64,000 nucleotides of DNA from DAIPJH01 sp036770365 (GTDB lineage Bacteria > Pseudomonadota > Alphaproteobacteria > Rickettsiales > UBA998), in contig DAIPJH010000001.1 in the NCBI GenBank assembly GCA_036770365.1, positions 124,001 to 188,000 of the forward strand. Reading direction: 5' to 3'. Within the stretch, counting starts at the first letter, position 1. Each line of letters begins with the position of its first letter. Under the pieces are notes generated by a model that ran no database searches, had not been told where the DNA came from, and was given only the letters and a program-made list of their open reading frames with translations. The position numbers were made by a program, and so were the translations under genes. Below are positions 1-8,390 of this stretch, piece by piece.

Positions 1-621
1 TCGATCCTTGAGGTGTGAAACAATATCACGAATATCCGCAACCGCAATCGGGTCAATCCCTGCGAGTGGTTCATCAAGCAAGACAAAAGAAGGGTTACAC
101 GCCAGCGCACGTGCAATCTCCACACGACGGCGTTCGCCGCCTGAGAGTTGTGCTGCCTGTGCGTCCTTAATATGGCTGATAGAAAACTCACCCAATAACT
201 CTTGGAGAATAATTTGACGTTGTGAGGAAACAGGCTCATTGGCTTCTAACACCGCCAAAATATTTTGTTCAACGGTCATCCCACGGAAAATTGAAGCTTC
301 CTGCGGTAAATACCCCACCCCAAGTCGCGCACGACGATACATAGGAAGATTGGTAATTTCTTGCCCATCAAGCAAGATCGCGCCATAATCAGGCTTCACC
401 AGTCCCGTAATCATATAAAAACACGTAGTTTTCCCTGCACCGTTCGGCCCAAGTAACCCCACCGCCTCACCACGCTGCACGGTCAAACTAACATTGCGAA
501 CCACAGGCCGCTTGGCGTAGGCCTTACCAAGATTTTGAGCCACCAGACCCGAATTTGTCTCCAAAAGCACGGGCTTAAAACCTTTGCCTTTGATATCAGG
601 TAATGAGATTTTATGATTCAT
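1..621 (-). CDS. lptB: LPS export ABC transporter ATP-binding protein LptB (C-terminus beyond window)
   Basis: Cytoplasmic ATPase that drives the LptB2FGC machine moving lipopolysaccharide from the inner membrane to the cell surface. The 207 visible residues start at ATG 621. They contain the Walker A motif GPNGAGKTT, a Q-loop region reading GYLPQEASIF, the ABC signature LSGGERRRVE and a Walker B ending in LLDEPLAGIDP, all typical of LptB. The N-terminus has about 20 residues before the usual ABC start. The gene is cut by the left window edge soon after the D-loop. It lies 7 bp downstream of lptA in an lptC-lptA-lptB order, the usual alphaproteobacterial arrangement, so co-transcription is likely. 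Confidence 0.96.
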   Translation of the reverse strand, partial: MNHKISLPDIKGKGFKPVLLETNSGLVAQNLGKAYAKRPVVRNVSLTVQRGEAVGLLGPNGAGKTTCFYMITGLVKPDYGAILLDGQEITNLPMYRRARLGVGYLPQEASIFRGMTVEQNILAVLEANEPVSSQRQIILQELLGEFSISHIKDAQAAQLSGGERRRVEIARALACNPSFVLLDEPLAGIDPIAVADIRDIVSHLKDR

Positions 622-628
622 ATGATCA

Positions 629-1225
629 TCATTTCTTTTCTGGCACAAACAATGCTTTAATGCGCCCACCACCTGATTTTACACCCTGCTGCCCATCAAT
701 TACATTATCACTTGCCCCCAAAACACTGCGCCCCGTATCAAGATTATAAGTAAGTGTTTCACCTTTTAAAATATTCTTACCCCGCGTTAACATCACATCT
801 CCTTGCAAATTAACGCGACGCCCATCCACATCATAAACGCCCTTATGTCCACGCGCAGTTTCCTCAGGCGTTGTCAACACCACATGACCATCCGCTTCGA
901 TACGCGAAACTGCCCCCGCTGCGCCAGCAGACGCGGCGTCTTTATTTGTTGCATCTTGCTGCTTATAATAGACTGTCATCGTCGCCGCAGTGAGCATCAC
1001 TGCTCCCTGATGCACTTCTACTTTACCACGAAACACAGCCTTCTGATTTGCCTGCAACACCTCTAAACTATCAGCACTGATCTCCACAGGCTTATTTCTA
1101 TCGCCAAAGACAGAACCAGCAGCATCCTTTGCCATCGCAGCCACAGACAACACCATCCCAAGACCACACGCCATCACAACCACGGACAATGTGCAAACAA
1201 ATAATTTTATTGAACGTTCGTTCAT
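629..1225 (-). CDS. lptA: LPS transport periplasmic protein LptA
   Basis: Periplasmic bridge protein that carries LPS between LptC and the outer-membrane LptDE complex. The 198-residue product has an N-terminal hydrophobic signal (about residues 8-32, ending AAMAKDA). An OstA/LptA beta-jellyroll domain follows, with the recognisable stretch PVEISADSLEV and later YKQQ and LTRGKNILKGE. Its ATG overlaps the lptC stop by 4 bp (ATGA), indicating translational coupling. The C-terminus is short and charged (FVPEKK). The call rests on the domain pattern and on position between lptC and lptB. Confidence 0.93.
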   Translation of the reverse strand: MNERSIKLFVCTLSVVVMACGLGMVLSVAAMAKDAAGSVFGDRNKPVEISADSLEVLQANQKAVFRGKVEVHQGAVMLTAATMTVYYKQQDATNKDAASAGAAGAVSRIEADGHVVLTTPEETARGHKGVYDVDGRRVNLQGDVMLTRGKNILKGETLTYNLDTGRSVLGASDNVIDGQQGVKSGGGRIKALFVPEKK

Positions 1226-1923
1226 TTTCTATCCTTCTGAGGTATAATCACTAATTTCACACCACCATCCAGCACCATACGCTTATCTTCACGCCAAACC
1301 TGAAGTCGACCACCCTCTACATGCCCGATAGGTGAGACACCCTCTACATGCCCTTCACTATGCGCAAAACCTGAAGAAATGTCTACCACAACCTTTGAAG
1401 CATGCAATTCATACCCAGTATCTTGATACAGACCAACGTCACCATCTAAAATAAGCTGCTTTTGTTTTTCGTCTTTATCATTCATCACCAAGATACCACG
1501 TTTGGCGTTCAACATCATCCATGTCCCATTTACAAAACTCATATCTGCTTTGACGTGTTGCATTTCCACCGTATGTTCATCTTGCTGAATCGCCACGTCT
1601 GCCGTCACCACATAAGGCTGCATCTTTTCATCAACACCCTGAAATTTTGGGTTTTTCATAAAGGGTTTGTCGATTGGCGTCGTACTTTGTTCCACATTCG
1701 AAAATGCTACACGAACGCCCGCCTGATCTTTTTCCATCATAGGCAATATGATGATCACCCCAAAAAGTACCACAAGAAGCAACACCAAGCCAAGCTTCAT
1801 CAACTTCACACATGTAGTATAACGAGCAATATTAGCAAACATCACTAGCCTGCGCGCCTCTAAGGCCGCCAATGAAAACCCATAATTCCCTGTAATATGT
1901 TTTTCTGTCACTCTTTTATCCAT
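1222..1923 (-). CDS. lptC: LPS export protein LptC
   Basis: Bitopic inner-membrane component of the LPS transporter, receiving LPS from LptBFG and passing it to LptA. The 233-residue product has a cytoplasmic N-terminus of about 40 residues, one strong transmembrane helix (roughly residues 43-62, LGLVLLLVVLFGVIIIL) and a periplasmic jellyroll domain containing NPKFQGVDEKMQPYVVTAD. The C-terminal part (DGGVKLVIIPQ) is typical of the family. The N-terminal tail is longer than in E. coli LptC, as is common in alphaproteobacteria; an internal ATG at residue 28 is a possible alternative start. It lies 12 bp downstream of kdsD. Confidence 0.88.
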   Translation of the reverse strand: MDKRVTEKHITGNYGFSLAALEARRLVMFANIARYTTCVKLMKLGLVLLLVVLFGVIIILPMMEKDQAGVRVAFSNVEQSTTPIDKPFMKNPKFQGVDEKMQPYVVTADVAIQQDEHTVEMQHVKADMSFVNGTWMMLNAKRGILVMNDKDEKQKQLILDGDVGLYQDTGYELHASKVVVDISSGFAHSEGHVEGVSPIGHVEGGRLQVWREDKRMVLDGGVKLVIIPQKDRK

Positions 1924-1935
1924 TCAGATCTGTCA

Positions 1936-2910
1936 TCATGCTACGCCAGCACGCAAACAATCATGAATATGTACGATCCCAACAGGTTTCTGCGCTTCTA
2001 CCACAAAAAGACTTGTAATTGAACGTGTATTCATAATTGCCAACACTTCTGCCGCCAAGGTTTTTGGGCTTACTGTAACCCCACCCACTGTCATAATTTC
2101 TGAGGCAGTTGCCCGCAAGATATCACTGTCCATATGACGTCGCAAGTCACCATCAGTAACCACTCCAACCAAATCACCTTGTGAATTGATTACACCCGCA
2201 CAGCCAAAGGACTTCGCTGTAATTTCTAAGAGTACGTGCTTCATATTGTCGTCTTGTTTTACCAAAGGCAGGGAATCTCCTTGATGCATCATCGCTCCCA
2301 CACGTAGCAATCCCTTACCAAGCTTACCACCAGGGTGAAACACACGAAAATCATCCTTGGTAAACCCTCGCAACTCCAACAGCGCAACCGCAAGCGCGTC
2401 CCCATAGGCCAACATCATGGCTGTGGACGTCGTCGGCGCACCCGTAGGTGAGGCTTCTGGAATCTCAGGCAATACTACAGGGATATCTGCCGCCTGCACA
2501 AGACGTGACTCAGGACGACGCACCAACGCAATCACTGGAATTCCGAAACGTTTACAGTAGCCAACCATATCTTCAAGTTCCGCGGTTTCGCCCGAATTAG
2601 AGAGCATCAACACAGCATCTGCATTAGTAATCATCCCAAGATCACCATGCGATGCTTCAGCAGGATGTACAAAATAAGAAGGTGTCCCTGTAGATGCCAA
2701 TGTCGCAGCAATTTTACGTGCGATATGTCCACTCTTCCCCATACCACTTACGATGAGGCGTCCCTTAAGTTCCGCCACTAACCGTACCGTGTTTACAAAA
2801 CGTTCGTCTAGCGTCTGCGAAACAGCCTGCAACCCCTCTATTTCACGCGAGATAGTCGCTCTTGCAGCACGAATAATGCTGTCTGCTTGTTCTGTTTGTG
2901 CCATTATCAT
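1936..2910 (-). CDS. kdsD: Arabinose-5-phosphate isomerase (KpsF/GutQ family)
   Basis: Cytoplasmic enzyme converting ribulose 5-phosphate to arabinose 5-phosphate, the first committed step toward Kdo for LPS inner core. The 324-residue product has an N-terminal SIS domain (about residues 40-175; GMGKSGHIARK and SNSGETAEL are the sugar-phosphate binding loops). Two CBS domains follow (about 205-324), with VTDGDLRRHM in the first. Length and order match KdsD/KpsF. It heads the lptCAB cluster, so substrate supply and LPS export genes are co-located. Two in-frame ATGs (2910 and 2904) are possible starts; neither has a strong ribosome binding site. Confidence 0.95.
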   Translation of the reverse strand: MIMAQTEQADSIIRAARATISREIEGLQAVSQTLDERFVNTVRLVAELKGRLIVSGMGKSGHIARKIAATLASTGTPSYFVHPAEASHGDLGMITNADAVLMLSNSGETAELEDMVGYCKRFGIPVIALVRRPESRLVQAADIPVVLPEIPEASPTGAPTTSTAMMLAYGDALAVALLELRGFTKDDFRVFHPGGKLGKGLLRVGAMMHQGDSLPLVKQDDNMKHVLLEITAKSFGCAGVINSQGDLVGVVTDGDLRRHMDSDILRATASEIMTVGGVTVSPKTLAAEVLAIMNTRSITSLFVVEAQKPVGIVHIHDCLRAGVA

Positions 2911-3026
2911 GATACCATAATTCGCTTAACTTAATAATCCCCCCAAAAAGGCATAAATTATAAAGCTAAAGTGTATAGGTGGCAAAACATATAAACCTAC
3001 TCCTGCCACGCATTTTTTAAAATGAC

Positions 3027-3641
3027 TCACGAATGAGCAAAAATATCCGTATTTTCCCAACCCATCAAATCCAATGCAGCACGTGTCGGAATGAACTGCA
3101 TCGTATCACGCGCAATATCCAAGCGGCGTTCACGATCCAAGCGACGCGTAAGTTCATCCGCTAACTGATGTAAATAAAGAACATCTGCCGCAGCGTAATC
3201 AATCTGCTCTTGCGAAAGTGTATCTGTTCCCCAATCCGAACTTTGTTGTTGTTTAGATATCTCAACCCCAAGCAATTCCTTGCAAATTTCTTTAAGTCCA
3301 TGACGATCAGAATAGGTTCGGCACAGCAAAGAAGCTGTACGCGTACAAAACAATGGCGTCATCACAACACCAAGGTAATTCCACACGATTGACACATCAA
3401 AACGTGCGAAATGCATGATTTTTTCACGGGTCGTGTCGGCAAGCACTGCCGCAAGATTAGGCGCATGATAATCAGGCGTTGGAAAATGGACTAAATGCGC
3501 ATCACCATCACCATTCGATAACTGCACGACGCACAATCTATCACGGTGATTATTTAAACCCATCGCCTCAGTATCCACTGCAATGCGCTTGCCCCACGTG
3601 ATATCCTTAGGAATATCGCCTATATGCACAAAATTTGTCAC
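3027..3641 (-). CDS. rnd: Ribonuclease D, short form lacking HRDC domain
   Basis: 3'-5' exoribonuclease of the DEDDy family acting on tRNA 3' ends and structured RNA. The 204 residues cover only the exonuclease domain. ExoI is seen as AVDTEAMG, ExoII as HFARFDVSIVWNYLG, and ExoIII as DYAAADVLYLHQL with the Y and D of the DEDDy set. The C-terminal HRDC domains of E. coli RNase D (about 375 residues) are absent, which is usual for the short alphaproteobacterial form. The start is GTG at 3641, preceded by a good GGAGAGAG ribosome binding site. Confidence 0.92.
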   Translation of the reverse strand: MTNFVHIGDIPKDITWGKRIAVDTEAMGLNNHRDRLCVVQLSNGDGDAHLVHFPTPDYHAPNLAAVLADTTREKIMHFARFDVSIVWNYLGVVMTPLFCTRTASLLCRTYSDRHGLKEICKELLGVEISKQQQSSDWGTDTLSQEQIDYAAADVLYLHQLADELTRRLDRERRLDIARDTMQFIPTRAALDLMGWENTDIFAHS

Positions 3642-3980
3642 TCGATTCTCTCTCCATAAACATCATTTTACATGAACGATTATACATTCATACATCCTAC
3701 GCACAAGATAGTCGAGTTTAGAACGCAGCTCAATCATTATTCCTCCCCCATAAATCAACACATATCCAATTCCATCACCCTCCCAAAAAAACCTAGTAAA
3801 GACATCAAGTTACTATCCTACTCTACCATAGATTTATTCCTATCCAACAATGTGATATTTGCGTATCATTTTTATTACTTCTACAAATCTTTTTTAGCAC
3901 ACAAGGCGATAATATTGACATTCACATTTTTGCAACGCACCATGCAGGTGATTATTTTTATCAATTTAATGGGGGACATT
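3642..3980 (+). other. Non-coding leader region upstream of amt
   Basis: This 339-bp AT-rich stretch separates divergent rnd and amt. The amt frame stays open through it, but composition and low-complexity residues suggest it is not translated. The first convincing start is ATG 3981 with GGGGGAC just upstream. A TTGACA-like hexamer occurs at 3915-3920, but I see no good -10 at 17 bp. No glnK gene, sigma-54 site or clear NtrC site was found, although amt genes are usually preceded by glnK. Confidence 0.5.
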
Positions 3981-5321
3981 ATGAGAAAAATCTTACCTTT
4001 AACACTTGCGTGTATGTGTGCAGCGATGCCTGCATTAGCACAAGACGCGACAACCGCTACTGCAGCCGCGGCAGAGGTCATTAACCCTGATTCAGGAAAC
4101 ACTGCATGGTTACTTGTTTCTGCTGCGCTCGTCATGTTGATGACACCGGGTTTAGCGTTCTTTTATGCTGGCATGGTCAATCGCAAAAACGTTATCTCAA
4201 CACTACTTCAAAACTATGTCGCGTTAGCATTAATCGGGATTATCTGGGTTGTTGCAGGCTATAGTTTGGCGTTTAGCGAAGGCAGCCCATATATTGGTGG
4301 CATGCAATATTTCATGCTCAATGGCTTGCAAAACCAAATTTATGGTGATGCGCATGTTCCACATTATGCCTTCATGGTATTCCAGCTTATGTTTGCTGCA
4401 ATTACCCCTGCACTTATCACAGGTGCAATTGCTGAACGCGTGAGCTTCAAAGCATGGTTGCTGGTTCTTGGCCTTTGGAGTCTGTTGGTCTATGTTCCTG
4501 TCGCACATTGGGTGTGGGGTCCGGGCGGCTGGATCGCAAAAGATGGTGGGCTTGATTTCGCGGGTGGCTTGGTGGTTCACATCACCGCAGGGGTAGCAGG
4601 TCTTGTTGCGGCTCTCTTGTTTGGTAAACGCCTGACATCTGGGGAAGAGAACCATCCTAATGATGTTTCTATGATCATGCTCGGCGCAGCCCTTTTATGG
4701 TTTGGTTGGTTTGGCTTTAACGCAGGATCTGCGATTTCTGCAGGTCATCTCGCAGCCCATGCATTTGTTACGACATATGTTGGTGCTTCTGCCGCATTCC
4801 TTTCTTGGATGGCTGTCGACTGGATCAAATCAGGCAAGCCTAGTGCTGTGGGTGCTGCCATCGGTCTTGTGGTTGGCCTTGTGGTCATCACCCCTGCTGC
4901 TGGTTATGTCACCGTACAATCCGCCATCATTATGTGTGCGCTTTCTGGCGTTATCTGTAATATTGTAGCGCGCTTTGTTAAAAGCAAAACCCATCTTGAT
5001 GATGCTCTTGATGTGTTTGCCTGCCACGGCGTCGGCGGGATGCTAGGTGCAATCATGACGGGGATGTTTGCAGATAAAGCCGTTAATTCAGCTGTCAGCG
5101 TTGAAGGAATACTTGTCAGTGGCGAAACGAGCTTGTTTATCTCGAATCTAACCGCAACGGTTGCCGTTGCAGTCTTTACTGCGATCGTAACCTACCTCAT
5201 CATTAAAGTGGTTAATCTTATTACCCCAATTCGTGTTTCTGAAGAAGACGAGTCAACAGGTCTTGATACCTCTAGCCATGGTGAGATTTTACGTGTTTCT
5301 GGCAAAAAGAACGCAGCGTAA
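3981..5321 (+). CDS. amt: Ammonium transporter, Amt family
   Basis: Inner-membrane ammonium channel forming trimers. The 446-residue product starts at ATG 3981, after a GGGGGAC ribosome binding site. It opens with a cleavable-looking signal peptide (residues 1-21, ending ALAQ), as in E. coli AmtB. Eleven hydrophobic segments follow. Family hallmarks are DSGNTAWLLVSAALVMLMTP, FFYAGMVNRKN, HWVWGPGGW, the twin-His region with DFAGGLVVHITAG, and DALDVFACHGVGGMLGA. A polar C-terminal tail of about 40 residues is available for regulation. Unusually there is no glnK beside it; instead a chemotaxis-type sensor gene lies downstream. A hairpin at 5337-5373 follows the stop. Confidence 0.96.
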   Translation: MRKILPLTLACMCAAMPALAQDATTATAAAAEVINPDSGNTAWLLVSAALVMLMTPGLAFFYAGMVNRKNVISTLLQNYVALALIGIIWVVAGYSLAFSEGSPYIGGMQYFMLNGLQNQIYGDAHVPHYAFMVFQLMFAAITPALITGAIAERVSFKAWLLVLGLWSLLVYVPVAHWVWGPGGWIAKDGGLDFAGGLVVHITAGVAGLVAALLFGKRLTSGEENHPNDVSMIMLGAALLWFGWFGFNAGSAISAGHLAAHAFVTTYVGASAAFLSWMAVDWIKSGKPSAVGAAIGLVVGLVVITPAAGYVTVQSAIIMCALSGVICNIVARFVKSKTHLDDALDVFACHGVGGMLGAIMTGMFADKAVNSAVSVEGILVSGETSLFISNLTATVAVAVFTAIVTYLIIKVVNLITPIRVSEEDESTGLDTSSHGEILRVSGKKNAA

Positions 5322-5336
5322 TATTACAGCACTTTA

Positions 5337-5373
5337 ACTTTATAATCCTCCATCCTTTGGGGGATTATAAAGT
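5337..5373 (+). terminator. Stem-loop after amt, possible terminator
   Basis: A 15-bp stem (5337-5351 with 5359-5373, one G-T type mismatch) and 7-base loop start 15 bases after the amt stop. It is not followed by a T-run, so termination efficiency is uncertain; it may instead stabilise the 3' end of the transcript. Confidence 0.5.
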
Positions 5374-5476
5374 CAGGCTACACCATAAATCACTTAATTA
5401 CAATTACTTAACTTCTCACAAAACGTGGGGTTACTTGGGTTAAACGACTATATAAGTCACAAAGGTTCTTATTCTC

Positions 5477-6502
5477 ATGTCTACATTAAGCATCACAAGC
5501 ATCATTCAAAACATTCAAACTAAAGTGGAAAAATTTGCGACCATCAATGAAAAAATTGCTTCGCAAACAAACCTACTTGCCTTGAATGCAACTATTGAAG
5601 CTGCGCGTGCTGGCGAATCTGGACGAGGATTTGCTGTTGTAGCAGGAGAAGTCAAGAACCTTGCAGATCAAGCGGCGCGTAACTCGAAAGAGTTACGCAC
5701 CGATATTCTCTCAGAGATCAAAGCACAAACTTCCGTACTTCAATCGCAATTTGATGAAAAAGAATACGGAAGATTGTCTGAAATGTCTCAAACGCTCGTA
5801 CAATTAATCGTACGTAATCTTTATGAGCGCACTGCTGATGTGCGCTGGTGGGCGACAGATACCGCGCTCTACCAATGTCTAGAAAATCTTGATCCCGAAG
5901 CCATTGCCTATGCAGTCGAGCGTATGGGGTTAATTAACCGTTTTTACTCTGTTTATCTCAACCTTGTTTTAACCGATACTCATGGCAAGGTGATTGGATG
6001 CTCGCAGCCTTCGCGCTTTCACAAGCTGCATGGTGCAGATCTATCACGCACAGGCTGGTTCAAAAAAGCCATTATCACTGGTAGTGGTGATGATTACGTT
6101 GTTGACGAGATCTATAGTGACCCTCTGCATGATAACAAAATGGTGGCAATCTACGCTACCGCTGTACGCTCTGGTGGACAAATTCACGGAAATATCGTTG
6201 GGACACTAGGCGTTTATTTTGATTGGGATGAGCAATCACGTGTCATCGTGCAAGATGAAGCAAGTCTCTCAGAAGAAGAGTGGCAACGTTCCCGTGTATT
6301 ACTATTAGATAATCATCTGCGTGTTATTGCTTCTTCTGATGGTCATGATCTACTAACATCCTTTCCGCTTGAACACCATCTTCAGCAAAAAGGACATTAC
6401 TTCAACGCATCAGGCGATACGATCGCTTTCGCCAAAACCCTCGGCTACCAAGAATATGATGGGCTAGGATGGTATGGCGTTATCATTCAACGATCTAAAT
6501 GA
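5477..6502 (+). CDS. Soluble chemotaxis-type sensor: N-terminal MCP signalling tip, C-terminal Cache-like domain
   Basis: Predicted cytoplasmic signalling protein of 341 residues with an inverted layout. Residues about 22-75 match the highly conserved hairpin tip of methyl-accepting chemotaxis proteins (IASQTNLLALNATIEAARA, then GFAVVAGEVKNLADQA), the part that binds CheA and CheW. There is no transmembrane segment, HAMP domain or extended methylation helix. The remainder (about 110-335) looks like a small-molecule sensing Cache-type domain, with NLVLTDTHGKVIGCSQP, GWFKKAI, DEIYSDPLHDNKMVAIYATAV and GTLGVYFDW. Such short MCP-Cache proteins exist in alphaproteobacteria. Lying 155 bp after amt on the same strand, it may sense a signal connected with nitrogen; that is inference. 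It ends 14 bp from the convergent pilin-RCC1 gene. Confidence 0.8.
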   Translation: MSTLSITSIIQNIQTKVEKFATINEKIASQTNLLALNATIEAARAGESGRGFAVVAGEVKNLADQAARNSKELRTDILSEIKAQTSVLQSQFDEKEYGRLSEMSQTLVQLIVRNLYERTADVRWWATDTALYQCLENLDPEAIAYAVERMGLINRFYSVYLNLVLTDTHGKVIGCSQPSRFHKLHGADLSRTGWFKKAIITGSGDDYVVDEIYSDPLHDNKMVAIYATAVRSGGQIHGNIVGTLGVYFDWDEQSRVIVQDEASLSEEEWQRSRVLLLDNHLRVIASSDGHDLLTSFPLEHHLQQKGHYFNASGDTIAFAKTLGYQEYDGLGWYGVIIQRSK

Positions 6503-6516
6503 CAACATACGCAATA

Positions 6517-8358
6517 TCACGGCCCAAAGGTATACCCACCTGGCACGACATGTGTGGAAGTGTATACCGCTGTAGATCCCTGACCTAGCTGACCAGATGT
6601 ATTTTGCCCCCAACACACAGCGGACTTATCAGCTCTAATACCACAGAAATGGTGCGATCCGCCATCAATCGACGTAAAGGTATAGCTTCCATCAATAGGT
6701 GTCGGTACTACTTGATCTGTACCACACGCGGCCTGCCCTAGTTCACCATTAAACCCTCCACCAAAGCAAAGAACAATCCCATCTGAACGTACCCCACATG
6801 TTTCATTTTGTGATACAGCTAGGTCAATCCACGTATAACCACTCCCAGTAAGACCACCTGTTACAAGAACAGGAGTAGAATAATCGGTATTGGTATCAAT
6901 TCCGTTACCCACTTTACCGTGATAACCATTTTTCCAACAATAAGCCGCCCCACTCGTATTGATAGCACACGCATGATATTCAGAGCTATAATCCCCTACC
7001 ACTACCTTTTCCCAACCACCAGAATCCAGCAGGGCAGGCACGCTCGTCCCCTCACCCCAACAATACAGTGTATTATCAGATTTGATGCCACATGCATAAT
7101 TTCCGCCCAAGCTTATATCAATCCACGTACCCCCACCAGAGACCTGCACAGGTACAGACTCAACTCCTGATGTTCGCCCATTACCAAGCACTCCAAGATA
7201 ATCATTACCCCAACACCATAACGTCAGATCTGATTTAATGCCGCAGGCAGCTTCCACACCCACCGTTACTTTTTTCCATATCACTCCAGAAGCAGACACT
7301 TGAGCGGGTGTCGATGTTCCAGACTGCCAACCCGCACCATTTCCAAGGCTTCCTGACCCCCAACACCAGACAGAACTATCCGCCTTTTTAATACCACAGG
7401 TCATAGAATCACCTGCGTCAATGGCAGCCCACACAGCACCTCCTGTCACCGCTGTTGGTGATGTTTTATTTGCCATTGATCCATCCCCAAGCTCTCCATG
7501 CGTGTTGATACCCCAGCAATAACCATTGCCCGCCGCAGTCACGCCACATGTAGAATCGCTACCTGTTGTAAGATATTCCATCTCAACAGCATCAGGTGTC
7601 GTTGTCTCTGCCGCAGCAACAATATCGTTCTTATTAACGAATTGCGTAAGATCATAAAAATAGCTCGCACCTTGAGCTGCATCTGAAATAGGGGCATCCA
7701 TAAAAACGTAGTCGCCATTGCAATTTTCTTTATCCACATTGGTGGTGTCACACGCCGTATTGGCAACACCGCTAACGCTGTATGATCCCTTACCGTCCTT
7801 ACCATGGCTGATCACGGCATAAACCGTGAAATTTGTAGGATCAACAGAAGATATCTGCGTACCACTCACATTATTAATGCGAATGACACCCGTTGTCACC
7901 GCTGTGCTATACGAAGAAAAGTTACTGCTATCAATGGCCAGTTTTTTGATCACCGCATAGGTTAAGCGATTACCCCATTCATCAAACATATAACTATCAG
8001 GCAAAGCCAAGGTGCGCGTTGGTACAACCCCAAGACGGACAGCATCCGTTGCAGCATAACCCGCAGGCACAGCAGGATCGGTTACTCCCGCCACCGCTGC
8101 CGCCGCACAATCCGTTGCTTTGCCAAAGGTTGCTGTATTAGGCTGTGTTGTTGCAGAAGCAGGACAAGGCACTGCCCCAAACTTAAGGTAATACTGAATA
8201 ACAGCCTCTTTAATTTCCTGCATATGTGTCGTTGACACCGTAAGATATTTTGCATCTTTCTTAACAGTACTCGTCGAGAGCAACGATGCGGTCATCACAC
8301 CCGCCACTGCTAACATCATTGCCATATCGACCAATGTAAAACCAGCTTGCTTTTTCAT
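6517..8358 (-). CDS. Pseudopilin with C-terminal RCC1-type repeat domain (7 repeats)
   Basis: 613-residue product beginning at ATG 8358, which has AGAAGAG upstream; an in-frame ATG at 8391 is less likely. The start is a type IV prepilin signal: a short leader MKKQAG, cleavage site, then FTLVDMAMM and a hydrophobic helix to about residue 35. Position 5 of the predicted mature protein is Asp instead of the usual Glu. A pseudopilin-like domain (to about residue 230) is nearly the same as in the next gene. Seven repeats of about 45-55 residues follow, each with a C-G-I...W/Y-C-W-G pattern typical of bacterial RCC1 (beta-propeller) repeats; paired Cys per repeat could form disulfides outside the cytoplasm. 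These repeats closely match the second half of the gene at 10446-13490. Probably an exported, pilus-tip or surface-displayed binding protein; the ligand is unknown. Confidence 0.85.
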   Translation of the reverse strand: MKKQAGFTLVDMAMMLAVAGVMTASLLSTSTVKKDAKYLTVSTTHMQEIKEAVIQYYLKFGAVPCPASATTQPNTATFGKATDCAAAAVAGVTDPAVPAGYAATDAVRLGVVPTRTLALPDSYMFDEWGNRLTYAVIKKLAIDSSNFSSYSTAVTTGVIRINNVSGTQISSVDPTNFTVYAVISHGKDGKGSYSVSGVANTACDTTNVDKENCNGDYVFMDAPISDAAQGASYFYDLTQFVNKNDIVAAAETTTPDAVEMEYLTTGSDSTCGVTAAGNGYCWGINTHGELGDGSMANKTSPTAVTGGAVWAAIDAGDSMTCGIKKADSSVWCWGSGSLGNGAGWQSGTSTPAQVSASGVIWKKVTVGVEAACGIKSDLTLWCWGNDYLGVLGNGRTSGVESVPVQVSGGGTWIDISLGGNYACGIKSDNTLYCWGEGTSVPALLDSGGWEKVVVGDYSSEYHACAINTSGAAYCWKNGYHGKVGNGIDTNTDYSTPVLVTGGLTGSGYTWIDLAVSQNETCGVRSDGIVLCFGGGFNGELGQAACGTDQVVPTPIDGSYTFTSIDGGSHHFCGIRADKSAVCWGQNTSGQLGQGSTAVYTSTHVVPGGYTFGP

Positions 8359-8390
8359 ATCAACACACACTCTTCTCATTATCATAACCA

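Noticed and set aside
3911..3960. Sigma-54 promoter or NtrC site before amt
   Set aside because: TTGCA is present, but no GG lies 12 bases before its GC, so the -24/-12 pattern fails.
3672..3980. N-terminal extension of amt by 103 codons
   Set aside because: The extension has low-complexity composition and no family match; ATG 3981 has a good ribosome binding site and gives a normal signal peptide.
7729..7737. TTATCCACA DnaA box
   Set aside because: It is a single copy inside a coding region with no neighbours, so most likely chance.
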